Source of the DNA: Hydractinia symbiolongicarpus
Lineage: Eukaryota; Cnidaria; Hydrozoa; Anthoathecata; Hydractiniidae
Direction of reading: 5' to 3'
Length of the DNA stretch: 64,000 nucleotides
Assembly: GCF_029227915.1 (NCBI RefSeq)
Contig: NC_079877.1
Coordinates: 22,469,851-22,533,850 of the forward strand
The position numbers and the translations under genes were made by a program. The notes beneath the pieces were generated by a model, which saw only the letters and a program-made list of their open reading frames with translations, did no database searches and was not told the origin of the DNA. The first letter of the stretch is position 1; each line of letters starts with the position of its first letter. This document shows positions 10,489 to 22,400 of the stretch, piece by piece.

Positions 10489-12599
10489 GGTTCGATTTTA
10501 TTTGTTAGTCACCAAACACGCGTGCGACAAGGAGCATGCGGATGACTTCGTACAAATAAACTTATTCTTCAAATAGTCAAAAGTCATAGTACTATTTAGC
10601 TAAAAGTATATTTATGGAAATATGTGAAGAAACAAACGCGCGTGAGTCACGCTGAAATTGAGGTAGTAAGGACAGCAACAAATCAGAAATGAGTTATCAC
10701 TTCAAGCATTTTTAAATTAGATTCTTCTTGTTTTTATTGATTTTTATCAATCTCATTAAGTTTAATAATGCAAAATGTTTCTAGAAAAAGAGAAAAAATA
10801 TTTTCCATGAAAGTAAACGTGGTCCCATTTGCATTCTCATCTAGAACAAGCGGAGAGTTAACTTGATTTCTGACCACTTTTTTTCATTTTCAGGTAAAAG
10901 GTTGTGTAACATAGGGGAAAACAGAACTATAGAAGACGAATACATGATTTGCGGGACAAAATTCTTAAAAAAGGTTTTCTGACAAGTGCTAGCTTAATAA
11001 CGACGGAAATTATGTGCTTATCCCCTAATCTTGTGGATACGGTGTCGTCATATATTGTCAATGAAAATGCATCATCTTAAAAACACAAACAGGGGGTTAT
11101 TTTATTGATCTCAAAAGGTAACGGTACTGAAAGCAACAACCCTAAGTGCCAAGCTTGAGGATTTTATATTTACTCGTGATGAATAAACTTATGTGCCCAG
11201 GAAAGGAGGGTTTATACACGAAACACTGTAATCGTGATTTTGATCATAGAAATTGTTAGTGATTTTATTGGTTACCTTTTGGATCGAAAATTTACGATAA
11301 ATAATAATCATAAAGCATTACCACAACTCAAATAATCCGAAGTGCCTTTCCAAATTTTTTGTGCCGAATTCGTTACTATTAAACTTACAATTATATTAGC
11401 TAGAGTGGACGTTTATTAACGCATCGTAACAAATGTAGTACCACCCCTGCAAAGGAGATTTAAAAAGAGAAGGAGGATGGCCTTAAATTCTATTCACATT
11501 TTTTTTTTGTTTACGCGCTTCTTTCAAACCCATCCGTTGAGCCGCTATTGCTGCATTTTTACATGCCGAGAATGAAGATTAGTGTTTTAACGACAAAGCA
11601 GAACTTTCAAAAAATATATTAATAACTATAACCGCAGATAAAGAAGCACAAGGAATTAATGCCGACGAAATTTATTTCCCTACTTACAAAACAGCTGGTG
11701 TTTGGAGTTTGTATTGTGTACAATGTTCCCCTTTGATATTGATAAGTTGCAGCGTGACGTAGTTGTTTTGATTTTGTGTCTAAAAGAATGGAGGCACAAG
11801 CATGCACATAGGCAAGAAATATAAAGAACAGACTGCAAGGATTGAAGAAATCAAGTTGAAAAGTCAACTTACTTTTTGAAATAATTAAAACCTGATCTTA
11901 AAAACAGAAAATGATAGTTAAAAAAAACAATTTTAGCTTCTTTTAGATCGTTTATTCCTTTAATCTATAAATTGAAGAAAATAGTCAATTTTCTCTACAT
12001 GATCCTTCTTTTATTGCCTGTAAAGATGCGCGCATATACGAAACTTTGTATACATTCGCAACTCATCTATGGATATGATAAAACTTTAAAAATATTACTG
12101 CAGGAGGGGTTGCATATTGGTATAATTTTTTTCATTAAATTTTTTTGTTACATAACAGTAATGCCACAAGCCAATCAAAAGATGGCAGTGGAGCTAGCAC
12201 ATGTGAGACATTCAGAAGTAAACAATACTAAAGATTTTTATTACGTACGCAGTTACTCCTTTTTGAACTGAAAGATTCAGTTGAGAAGAAAATCGGCCAG
12301 TGTTTATCATGTCAAGTAACAACCAAACAAAAGAAACAGCAAATCATTACACATCGTTCCTACATTAAGGGAAGAAATATTGCGAAAGATTAAAGATTGC
12401 AAATTTAGCCAAAAGTTGTGTTTAAAGTTATCAATTTTCAAAGAACATATTCTGTTTGCTTTTGTTTATGTTTTAGAAACAATTCATTGAGGAAGATGTT
12501 GTAACGTTACATTAATGATAAAGAGTAACGTCTACGATGGAGCCCCGAAATAGAACGCTCATTAGCTGAAGAGAGTTAGTTGTTGTAAATCTATGCAAC
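10489..12599. other. Non-coding stretch
   Basis: No open frame here has a recognisable family or splice structure. The frames at 11619-11867 (minus) and 11972-12271 (plus, no ATG start) look like chance openings in AT-rich DNA. Confidence 0.3.
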
Positions 12600-12604
12600 A
12601 ATAT

Positions 12605-12791
12605 ACAATACAATAATATATAAATAATACCTTTTTTGTCTGTCTCTGCGTAAGATAGTGCCACCGTCCCATTAGAATATCATAGGGGTAGAAGAGCGCT
12701 GGGGGGGATAAGGTTGTAGTGCCACAGTAGTTAAATGTAGTAGCAGGCGATAACCTGAGGATCGGGATATGTACAACGGGCTAACGACTAG
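12605..12791 (+). mobile_element. Probable degraded Helitron copy
   Basis: It ends GGGCTAACGACTAG at 12778-12791, identical to the 3' end of the Helitron at 41771-41914, and contains the shared TGTCTGTCTCTGCG near its 5' side (about 12637). The base after CTAG is C rather than T and the hairpin is eroded, so the boundaries are approximate. Confidence 0.45.
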
Positions 12792-12820
12792 CCTATCTTA
12801 ACATAGAGATATTATTAATA

Positions 12821-13032
12821 TCTCTATGATCTTAGTAATAATAGCTGTTTTCTGTGTGTTCGTGCGTCAAAATGGCGCCGACAGCTTTATGTCGAACTTT
12901 TGTTTGAGTAATTTTTTTACTTTTAAGTTACCAGGCGGATAAAATGCACAAAATACCGATGCGTTAAATATATCCGACAGGTGAAATCTAGGGACCGGCG
13001 AACCTGTAGATTTTTACACGAATAACGACTAG
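12821..13032 (+). mobile_element. Non-autonomous Helitron, 212 bp (copy b)
   Basis: It begins TCTCTATGATCTTAGTAATA after an A (12820) and ends AACGACTAG before a T (13033). A degenerate hairpin (CCTGTAGATTTTTACACG) sits just upstream of the 3' end. A perfect 27-bp palindrome (12802-12828) spans its 5' boundary, as if another 5' end abuts in inverse orientation. Confidence 0.6.
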
Positions 13033-14687
13033 TCTCTACTGTCGTCTGTCTGTGAGCAAATTTAAAAACCAGGGGTGTTGTAATCGAAAACATCATTATA
13101 ATTTCACCTATTATTATAGTGATAACTAACAAATTGCCGATTTAAAATAAATTTAATTACAAAGGCTGAAGGTAAAGATTCGCCAACATCACTGCATAAT
13201 AATCACTGAAAGGTCAAGCTTAGGAGGTGCATTTCCCCGAACCTACCCAAATTATGTGTTCTAGAAATGCAATACAGTACACTCTGCTGACTTGGCCACA
13301 ACTTAATTAACATTTATCGAACAAATGGTATTAGAGTTGTGGGACTTCACATTTATGTAGTTTTTTCGAGCAATTCAACAATTTCTTTTTCGATAACATT
13401 CCACGGTAGTCTGCCATTACGTTTTCGTCAAAGTTATAAATTTTGTTTTTCTGAATTATTTGAGGTTCCAAGGTTGGTGCTTTACAGCCAGAAATTCACG
13501 TTTTCAATTTTTAAAGAAGATGCGGGTGAACCTTTAAATGAACCTTTATGTGGTTTTTGCGGTTTTATAAGCGAGTCGGCACTCTGGTTTCGTCAATATT
13601 TTGAATGAGTTTAAGAATTCCTTCAAAAAACTCAACATAAAAAAGGGACTTCTAGCTACAATTCAAGAGTTAATTCCAGTTAGCTAGGCATCTGCCAAGA
13701 AAAATCTTATGCCTCTTTAATTTTCTACTCGCTAGCTGATCTGTGCGTAGCAAGTTACGTAGTTAGCAAGCCAAAAGTGTCTTAGCTCCCACTGAAAAAG
13801 AAGTGAGTAAGTAAGTAATCATCTGTTTGGTGAACAAGAAGGGACAGGTCATTACCACAAGCTGACCTAGCTAGCCAGCATACATTTGTCACTTTTATGT
13901 TGCTAACTAGCTAACAAAGAAATAATAATTTCTTACCTAATGCAATACATGACCTAGAAATATAGGATTAAGTTTTGTTTGCTAGCTACTTAGCTAACAC
14001 CAGCCAGCAAGAGTGAAAAATTTAACGTATTTATTATTGTCATCCCAAACCATTGACAACAACAAAAGTGTTAGTGGATAATAAATTCTTCCATAATGGC
14101 TTTAAAATCTATCTGATTTTTAGCGTTGTACCAGCGTGGTGGGTGTGATTTGACCACTGAACGTTCTGGTCACACGAAGAATACACTCTATTCAGTAGCA
14201 GCCTGTGAGGATCAAATTATTTCCAATCTGTGTTAAGATTGGTCAATGGATTGGTTGAGAACATCCAGCAACTTAAAAGCGTCTGTGTTCTACGCTGTCT
14301 CTATCTACCATCAGGCCATTTTAAAGATTCCCCGTCGCGTGGCGAATATCAAATAGTGATGATGTTTTTTTGTCTGCAAAAAACGTTTAGCTATGTTTAT
14401 TTACCGATTCCGTGAAAAAGTTTAGCCAAGAAAGTAGAAAATCACACAGCAGAATTTAGAAACAATCCACTTACCGAAACAATGCTCACCTTTTGATCAT
14501 AAAATTTCAAAATTACTGATGTCTTGTTAGTGCAAGATTAAGCCACGTGTGTTTTACTCATTAACCAATTACAAAATAAGAAACTTTTGGAAAAACATGG
14601 AATTTGAGCCTACAAATAAGAAACTTTTAGAACTAGTCGCCAGGTTTCTTATACCAAAAAACGTGTAGGTTACCTCTATATAATTCC
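13033..14687. other. Non-coding stretch with clustered CTAGCTA motifs
   Basis: Between about 13680 and 14005 the motif GCTAG/CTAGCTA recurs many times (for example 13873, 13915, 13981). No gene is supported; the frame at 13339-13608 lacks an ATG and any known domain. Confidence 0.3.
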
Positions 14688-14810
14688 TTTTGTTTGTTTG
14701 TTTGTTTGTTTGTTTGTTTGTTTGTTTGTTTGTTTGTTTGTTTGTTTGTTTGTTTGTTTGTTTGTTTGTTTGTTTGTTTGTTTGTTTGTTTGTTTGTTTG
14801 TTTGTTTGTT
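14688..14810. repeat. (TTTG)n microsatellite, about 30 units
   Basis: An uninterrupted TTTG/TGTT run of about 120 bp. It creates artefactual minus-strand frames encoding poly-(NKQT) which should not be annotated as genes. Confidence 0.97.
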
Positions 14811-16738
14811 GACAATGCTTAACAGATTTGGTTAACAGAAATGACATAATAATGTATAGTGACATGCAAGCTTAACAAGGAAAGGGGAAAACTGGTTTTC
14901 ACATTGCTAAAGGAGACTGAGTCGTGTGACTGTATGGATAATTTGTTAGGTAAATTGTACCTATAATAGTGAGATTTGGGTGGTTGAGCCCGGGCAAGTG
15001 ACGTAATCTGCAGATTTTCTAGCAGCGCATATAAAACAAAACGGAGAGGTCGTGCTAAAAATGTCAAACATACTCACTGAGGAGGAATCTGGATAATTTA
15101 AAACTAGGCTGACGATAGAACCAGTATGCGTGGAAAGTACAAACATTCGATAAAATGCACACAAAGAGAAGGCTGGACTGTTAAAGGGTAAAGGGTCATG
15201 TAAAGGTAACGAGACTATACCCCACTCCTACTCGGACTGATCAACTGGTTTTAGTGAGCTATTAATAAAAATGCTATTAATAAAAATATAACCCTTACCC
15301 TCGAAAGGGTAAGGGTTATATGCTGCTACATATATTTATTACAATAAATATAGATCGTGTCATGTTTTAGCCACAGTCTTTCTTTATACTTTCTTCTTAT
15401 TGTCTATCGAGTGTTGTTCCGTTTGGTATTTTTTATTTTTCATCGGTGTTGACAATATATAAAAGAAAGATAAAATCATATTTTAGGAGTCTTTTTTATT
15501 TAACTTAAGTCATAAGTTCACGATCACTGTGTGTTGCAGGATGAAATCCGAGAGCTTTACCAACTTCAAACACACGCCTTTTCTGCGCATTTCCAATGAC
15601 AAATGCACATGCGCTACGACCTCACTTTTAGAACAGTCGGGGAAACATTTGTCAACTAATTGGCGAACTGTCGTCAAATAAAAGTCGACACAGTAGATGT
15701 TAATTATTGGAAGATATGATTTCATCCAGTTAACGCAGTTTTGTATTCAGCGTTAATTTCAGACTTGTGTTAATCTTCATTAATTAAATTAGTCAGAAAT
15801 TCGGATGGAAAAGATTAATAGTTTCGTTCTATTTTTGTTCATCCTTGAATCTTACTTTTTATCTTTCGTTGTATCATTCTAGAATGAGTTCTGTTGCGTT
15901 TTATCTTTTTGTCATGTTTATTATACCACCGTGCTTCCTTTTAAATTATTAGGCACTGAACGCTTTAATTTGTCGTTTGTTCTTATGGTCGACAAACTTT
16001 TTTTAAAGGGGTTAATATTTTAAAACGTTAATTTCCTATGGTAAAGTAATTAAGGAAAGGCGCCATATTTTAGTGATTCGGAAGAATTATGCACAGAATC
16101 ATTAGTTGCGATTTTGCGAAACTTGTATATCTTTGTTACAGTGATTGTGATAAATTTGTGAATTTTGTATATTAACCTGTTATTATGCATAATGACAATA
16201 ACCCTGATGACAACACTTGTACATAATACCCCGGGAAGTTTGTATAATTTCAAGTTGATTATATTCTACGAATTTATACTTAGATTTCAGGTCGCAAAAA
16301 TTTGTAATATAATGTAAAATAAATTAGATATTCACAAAAAGAACAAAACAAGAACAGTTTCAAGCTGAACAAGGAAAATTTCGTATTCTTAAAAAGTAGT
16401 TACTGGAGATCTTTAAATTGATCTCGAAAATCCTGGAAATTTCATGATACAAGTCCTGTTATGTAAAATTGATGATTCGGATATGATGTAATAACTTCTG
16501 GACAGTAGTTCACTATTTCATCATTCATGAATATATTACAGTGAGTAGCATTTGGATGCTTCGATATTTAGGCGTTCAAAACTTTTTTTTAAGATATCTT
16601 TGCAAATGCTGTTGGTGAACATTTTAACAACAGCTAAAAATTATATTTTTAAAATGAGGATACAACTTTAGCACAAATTTAAAACCAGAACAAATGTGTC
16701 GGTCACTTAAACCTACAAACCCTTTTCAGGCTAACAAA
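14811..16738. other. Non-coding stretch
   Basis: No supported gene. It contains a short perfect hairpin (15286-15321). The frame 15510-15725 (minus) has no family signature. Confidence 0.3.
15286..15321. repeat. Perfect 15-bp-arm hairpin
   Basis: ATATAACCCTTACCC, loop TCGAAA, then the exact reverse complement. It lies just after a duplicated ATGCTATTAATAAAA unit (15256-15285). Function unknown. Confidence 0.7.
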
Positions 16739-17600
16739 ATCTCTATAACTCGAATACTCGAACATCTCGGTTTGTCAAACAAATGTGGCGGTCCATTGAA
16801 GGAATTTCTCTTATTTATTTCTCTAAGTCAAACTTTTCCTTTTTCTCTCGTTAACCTTTTTCAGTAGAATTCGAACATTTGAATGTTTTCAATTCGTCCG
16901 AATTTTGAAAACATTGACAAAGCAACGAAAGTTGATGTGCGAGATGACACCAGCAAAACAGAATTGAAAATCAAGGGCGTGGCAGAAAAATATGGTGTAC
17001 CTCAAAAAATTCTTTCCACTTGGGTAAAAAATAAACATAGACAACTTCTTTGGAAAAGAAGGGAATACGTCTTCTTCAAGAAAAAGACACTTGTGAAAAC
17101 TTCGATGAAATAGATAGAGCGGTTTTTCAATGGTTTGTTGGAAAAAGAAGTCAAAAATTTCCTTACAGGTAATGGAATTATATACATTTTTTCTTTGTTC
17201 TATTTCTTTCAAATCGAGAAAATGAGACATATAATTTGATGAATGTGAACTTGCATTATTCGTACTGTTAAACAAACCGAAACAAATATCAACCAACAAA
17301 TACATTGTATTTAATAATCTACTCCAAAAAATCTCGGATTGAAATTTGCCTTGTTTTTGATATCTGGAAATCTTCGACTTTTTCGTAACTGATGACAGCA
17401 TGTCTTGACTTTCCTCGTCAATAATAGGACTGCGACAAATCCTATTGAGCAGGGTGATTACTTCTGCATAACTAAGATTTTCCTCCTCCTTATCATCGCT
17501 TTCTTTCCCATGCTGTCCATCGTCAGAAATATCGTCGGAAACTTCGATGCTCAGGTCTAGGTGTTGACTTATTTGCAACGGCGATTACTTTTGAGGGACG
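16739..17600 (+). mobile_element. Decayed pogo/Tigger-like transposon
   Basis: Plus-strand frame 16883-17113 contains a CENP-B/Psq-type helix-turn-helix (IKGVAEKYGVPQKILSTWVK). After a frameshift the sequence continues with a run ending FDEIDRAVFQWFVGKRSQKF (about 17060-17170), matching the start of the second CENP-B helix set. Upstream, 16739-16775 has TCTATAACTCGAATACTCGA, a typical pogo/Tigger terminal-repeat style. On the minus strand 17578-17300 an acidic stretch plus LSYAEVITLLNRI resembles the C-terminal tail of such transposases, so the element appears internally rearranged. No DDE core is left. Confidence 0.5.
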
Positions 17601-19137
17601 TACAGTTGGACATGTGCCTAAAAATCTCAGCAAAATCTTCCATCGATTTACAAAGATTCCCAATTGCAAAACAACACTTCGAGTCACAGGGAAGCGTATA
17701 AACAGAGGGGCTGGTATGGTCTGGAAATTCCAGTTTTTACACATAAACTTAAAATTTGCGTTAGAAAGAGAAAATTCTTATGTGGTTTTCAAGCACTCGG
17801 AAAGTTGATTATAAAAAATAAAATATTTAAAAATTATAAAGTCATTAAGTTGTCAACAAAATTTAATTAGACGTTTTTCAAAATGACAAAACAAAGCTTT
17901 TTCTTAACAAAACTAGTACCATCCACCCATCCACACCTTCTTGTTACTTCATATTTTAAATCTTAAGACCTCATCTATTTATTTTCTATAGTACCAAAAG
18001 TCTTCATGTAACGGATGACCAGATGATGCTCTAATATAAAAAAATATAACATTTATTTAGCTCACAAGATGACATTTTTGGTACTTTTGTATAAGTCTAG
18101 GGGCGAGAAACAAATTCGAGATGTAAATCATACGCTAAAATTATTAAACGCATCTTTAATACACAGTTCATTTACAAGACATGTTATATTTCAAAAAAAA
18201 TTATCTGTTACATTCACTACAGATTGCACTACTTGAATTCTCACATCATTGTCAATAATTTTTTAAAAACGTCCAATAGGACAAATGAAAGCTCGTTAGT
18301 TGAACTGTGAGTATAGATTGAACTAATTCATTTTTTTTTAATTTTCTTGATCAACTATCCTTTCGTGTAGCGTGTCACGAAATCCAGCATGTTTTTCTCA
18401 CAAGTTGATGATGCATGAAGTGTGTCAACTACTTTGGTCACTCAAAAACAACAAATACAAAAAAACCTCTTCAAAAGTATGTTTTTTTGTTTGAATTCTT
18501 GACATTGAATTTAGATAAACGTTACCCGAAGACACAAGAAAAAATGTATGATTGCTAGCATTTTAACTTTGAAGATTTTGGTGAGTGTTGTGCAGGTAAA
18601 AAGTTTTTTTAAAGGTTATGTTATCGTGAAATACAAAAATTGTATGGCAATTATCTGCAGTCGAAAGCTACCTCTTGTTGTGTGTAACGATCTGTGTGGT
18701 AGAGTCATATTAGATTTTGTCAATTTCCTATCAAAACAAAGTTGGATAGCGTTGTTACTTGTTACAAAATTAAAATTAATTGTAATCAGCCTTTCATGCC
18801 AATAAATCCACTTCAAGTAGTAAACATTCCTCCTCATGAGGTGACAGTCACTACGTATACACAACGTCCACAAAACTTACTTCGTGCAAATAAACATTTA
18901 GAATTATATCGCTGTTAAAAAGTGAAACAGTGCTAAAAAGGGATTTTCTAATAAAAAATACGTTAGTTATAAACTTAAGCTATTTATTTATTTATTTCTG
19001 ATATTTATAAAGGATAGCGACTTTAATATTTAGATTGCGTATACGTTAGATATAATTCGGCATTGTCTACTCAGCTTGCCTCTTATAGCATGGATGCCCG
19101 TAACTGTAATTATGACCGTTGTTAAACATTCCTGAAA
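17601..19137. other. Non-coding stretch
   Basis: No supported gene. Overlapping short frames on both strands at 17614-17870 and 18548-18873 lack domains or partner exons. Confidence 0.3.
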
Positions 19138-19212
19138 TGTGGACTAAACCAGGGAACTGGTGACTACGAATTGAGTCCCGTAACCCTCAGCCACTCGGAA
19201 TTATAGCTTCCA
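19138..19212 (-). repeat. tRNA-Leu-like SINE head or tRNA pseudogene
   Basis: On the minus strand this reads CCGAGTGGCTGAGG (A-box, as in the D-arm of tRNA-Leu/Ser), then GGGACTCAATTCGT (matching the anticodon arm of tRNA-Leu-CAA), then CCTGGTTTAGTCC (B-box-like). The acceptor stem does not pair, so it is not a functional tRNA; a tRNA-derived SINE or pseudogene is likely. Confidence 0.4.
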
Positions 19213-19478
19213 TAGATGTTTAAATAGAATTTAGAGTTGATATCCTTAACTTTGCTTATTAGAAAAATCACAAATTGTAAGAAATATGTTTGTGCAAGAC
19301 CTGGCACTATGAATCACCTCGAAGGGGCAACCTTGTCCACTTGACGGAGCATTTTGATCCCACTAGACGGGGTTTGAATAAGTTGTTAAAAATGCTATAT
19401 TAAGTTGTTTTTAAGAAAATAAAGTTTAATTTAACTAAGTAAAACTTTTCTATTTATTTTTAAGGCATAACAACAAAG

Positions 19479-22400
19479 ATGATTATCCAATGGTGGTTCT
19501 TTATTCTGTGCATGCGCAGTGTTTGTAAGTTGATTAACTTTATGTGAAATGAGATGAAATGAAAATGTGATATGCAATTTATATCACCATTGTATGTCAT
19601 TTAATAATTTTTTTATTTTGCACAAAATTGTTAGTCATGCTATTATGTATTCTAACCTAATTTTTTGATATTATTAGCTAATTTCATTGTCATGTTATTT
19701 AAGTTTGATATAATTGTAATTTTTGTATACATTTTTACCGTAGATCCTTTATCACAGAGCATTAATCTTGCAAATATAACTAAAGAAATTACCATCACTG
19801 CTGTACATGGTGAGGAGTTAAAGCTGTCGATATTAATGCCACTACACTCACAACGGCTTCTTGTTTACAAATTGCGTAGACCTATTGTTATCTTCACCAA
19901 GAGCCAATTAAAGTTTTTAGATAAAAAGTCGTTTGAAAATGGTTTAACAACTTTTTCTGAGTCAGAAAGTAACGTAATCAAACATGGTTTATGGGCTCCA
20001 AAATTATCCTTGAATGATCAGCAAAGATTGACAATAGTTGCTGTAAATAATACAATGCCAGATGACTGGATAAGAAACATCACATTGAATATTAAAGTTT
20101 ATGGTAAGTCATGACAATCTCCTGGCACATTTAACGTAAGTTTTCCAAATGTGTGTGTTTCATTACAAAAATAATTTTACCTACAGCCATAAACAAAGTG
20201 TCAGCATTTAGAAGTTTCAACTATATATCTGCTTTTGCGTACTGCAGATAAAGTTGTAGCTCACATAAAGCATTTCTTTTGTCTGTAGCATTCTCAAAAA
20301 CTGTCTTCTGAGAGTGCCATCTATCCTTCTTTACTCGCTCTCTTACCTTGGAGCACCTCCTGGATTCTTTAACATTGAGGTAAATGGTAAGGAAACTGAT
20401 CTGGTATGTTAATTTAAAATTTCTCCCAACTGAAAACTACTACAGAGTTCCTAAAAACAATGCTACCGATAAAATAATTATCCCACAAAAATCTTTTGTT
20501 ATTTTTGCTTCTTACCAACAATATCTTTTTTATTTTCCGTTTGTTTGTTTTTTTCTAAAACTAAATATAGTGGTACCGAGTCCCTTTAAAACCTGCTTCT
20601 TATGAAAAAAAGGAATTTAGCATATATTTGTATTAGGTGGACCATTTGTTTGCAACATAGAAAGAAAAATAGTTATAAGAACAAATCCATTAAGAGTAAA
20701 AGATATCATCTGCTCCAACCCCAAACCGATGGTTACTTGGTATGTTGATAACAACTTAATATCAGGTGGAGATGTGCTGAAAAAACAACTAACAAAATAC
20801 TCTGTTCGAAAAATATTTACCACACAAGATGTGAGACTTTGTGGCAAACGTATCAGCTACGTTGCAACAGGGAGGAATGGAATATCATTGAATAGGTCGA
20901 CATTACTTGTGTTTCCATGTAAGTGGATATTTATCGTACATTTTAATTTGATGATATCGAGCATATATTGACGTGCAATTTCTTTTTTTCTTTTCTTTTC
21001 AATGACGACTTAATACTAAAACAAGCGTTTGTCTTCTTGGCAGGAATTGCTCCCATCTTTAGTTAAAAAAATCACATATGTAATCCTTGTGAAATACAGA
21101 TTAACCGATTTAATCATACATATTTAAGCAAAACTGAGGCAATTGCAATTGCACATATCTTTTTTCGTGGATGAATTGAATGTTAAACTTTGGTGACTGT
21201 TCCTACCTTTTATAACAGATTCTGGCAAAAAAATAACTTGGGTGGAAAAAATCTAATTTCCTGTAATTTCCCGCCATTTTTTAGCAAAAGTCTGGGTTTT
21301 TAAAAATTCTTTTTTAAGTCAATATAAAACAGTTTTGTTGCGTTGTTTTGTTTCTAAAATAGTTTTTTATATGTTGATGAATGTTTTTGTGTTACCACAA
21401 ATACAACATGGATACCACAAGGTGTATATAATGCAGAACAGAATTTTTGAATTATCAAGACCAGATATTTTTATTTAACAGAACATTTTATGACGTCATT
21501 TCTGATCTCTATAACGTTATCAAATTATTTTGGACCTGGAATGAGTTTGTAAAAGACATTTTACAAACTGTCCCAAGATTCATCACTTAAGCAAAAGTGG
21601 TTCGGGATTTATATACCGCGGGCATTTTGTGCCCCCCCCCCGCCCCCGGGTTACTAGGACCAAAAAATGCGCAGGTACAATAGGTTTGATAGTACTACCG
21701 CCATAACGACACTTCCTGTAAAGCGTCAAAAGCGTTTTCTTTGAAAAATGTCTACCATAGTAATATTTCAAAAAAGTTGCAAGAAAACTCAAGAGATATT
21801 TGCATTATTCTGAAACAAGTAAAATAATTTTTTGCTGTTCTAGGCCATTTCAAAAAGTCTTTCCGTCTTTGTTGTCCATTGTTATTGCGTTAATCTCAAT
21901 TTATGTTTTTGTAGTCAAGCCAGACCAAGTTCAAATACTGTCATCAGTGGTAAAAGGAAGATGTGTTAAAACAAATTGGAAATTACTAAATACTGGAAAA
22001 TGTAATGTGACATATTACATTGAGTACAAAGTTAATGGTGAAAATAAAGCAATTCACCATGCCAGCGTTGAAGGTGAAAACAGTTATAAATATTGCATGG
22101 AGAATATAGTCGACGTGAAACACACTGGTACTGTTTATATGAGAGCAGCATTTGGAGATATTAAAGGACTGTGGAATAACCTGCGCATGAGTTATGAAAC
22201 GCGTAAGTACGTTGTTCCTTATATCAACGGAATAAGTTTTTTTGGTTAAAATATATGAATCTTCTTGCTTTATAAACATTGCAGCTTGAGTTTTTTCCCA
22301 TCATCAAAAGTACGACACACAAGGTACACAAAGACGGTCTACTTTCTGAGTAAATTCATTGCATATAACGAACAACATTCTACTTATATCTATGTTTTAT

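Noticed and set aside
14569-14865. Minus-strand frames encoding poly-(NKQT)
   Set aside because: Pure translation of the (TTTG)n microsatellite in several frames; not a gene.
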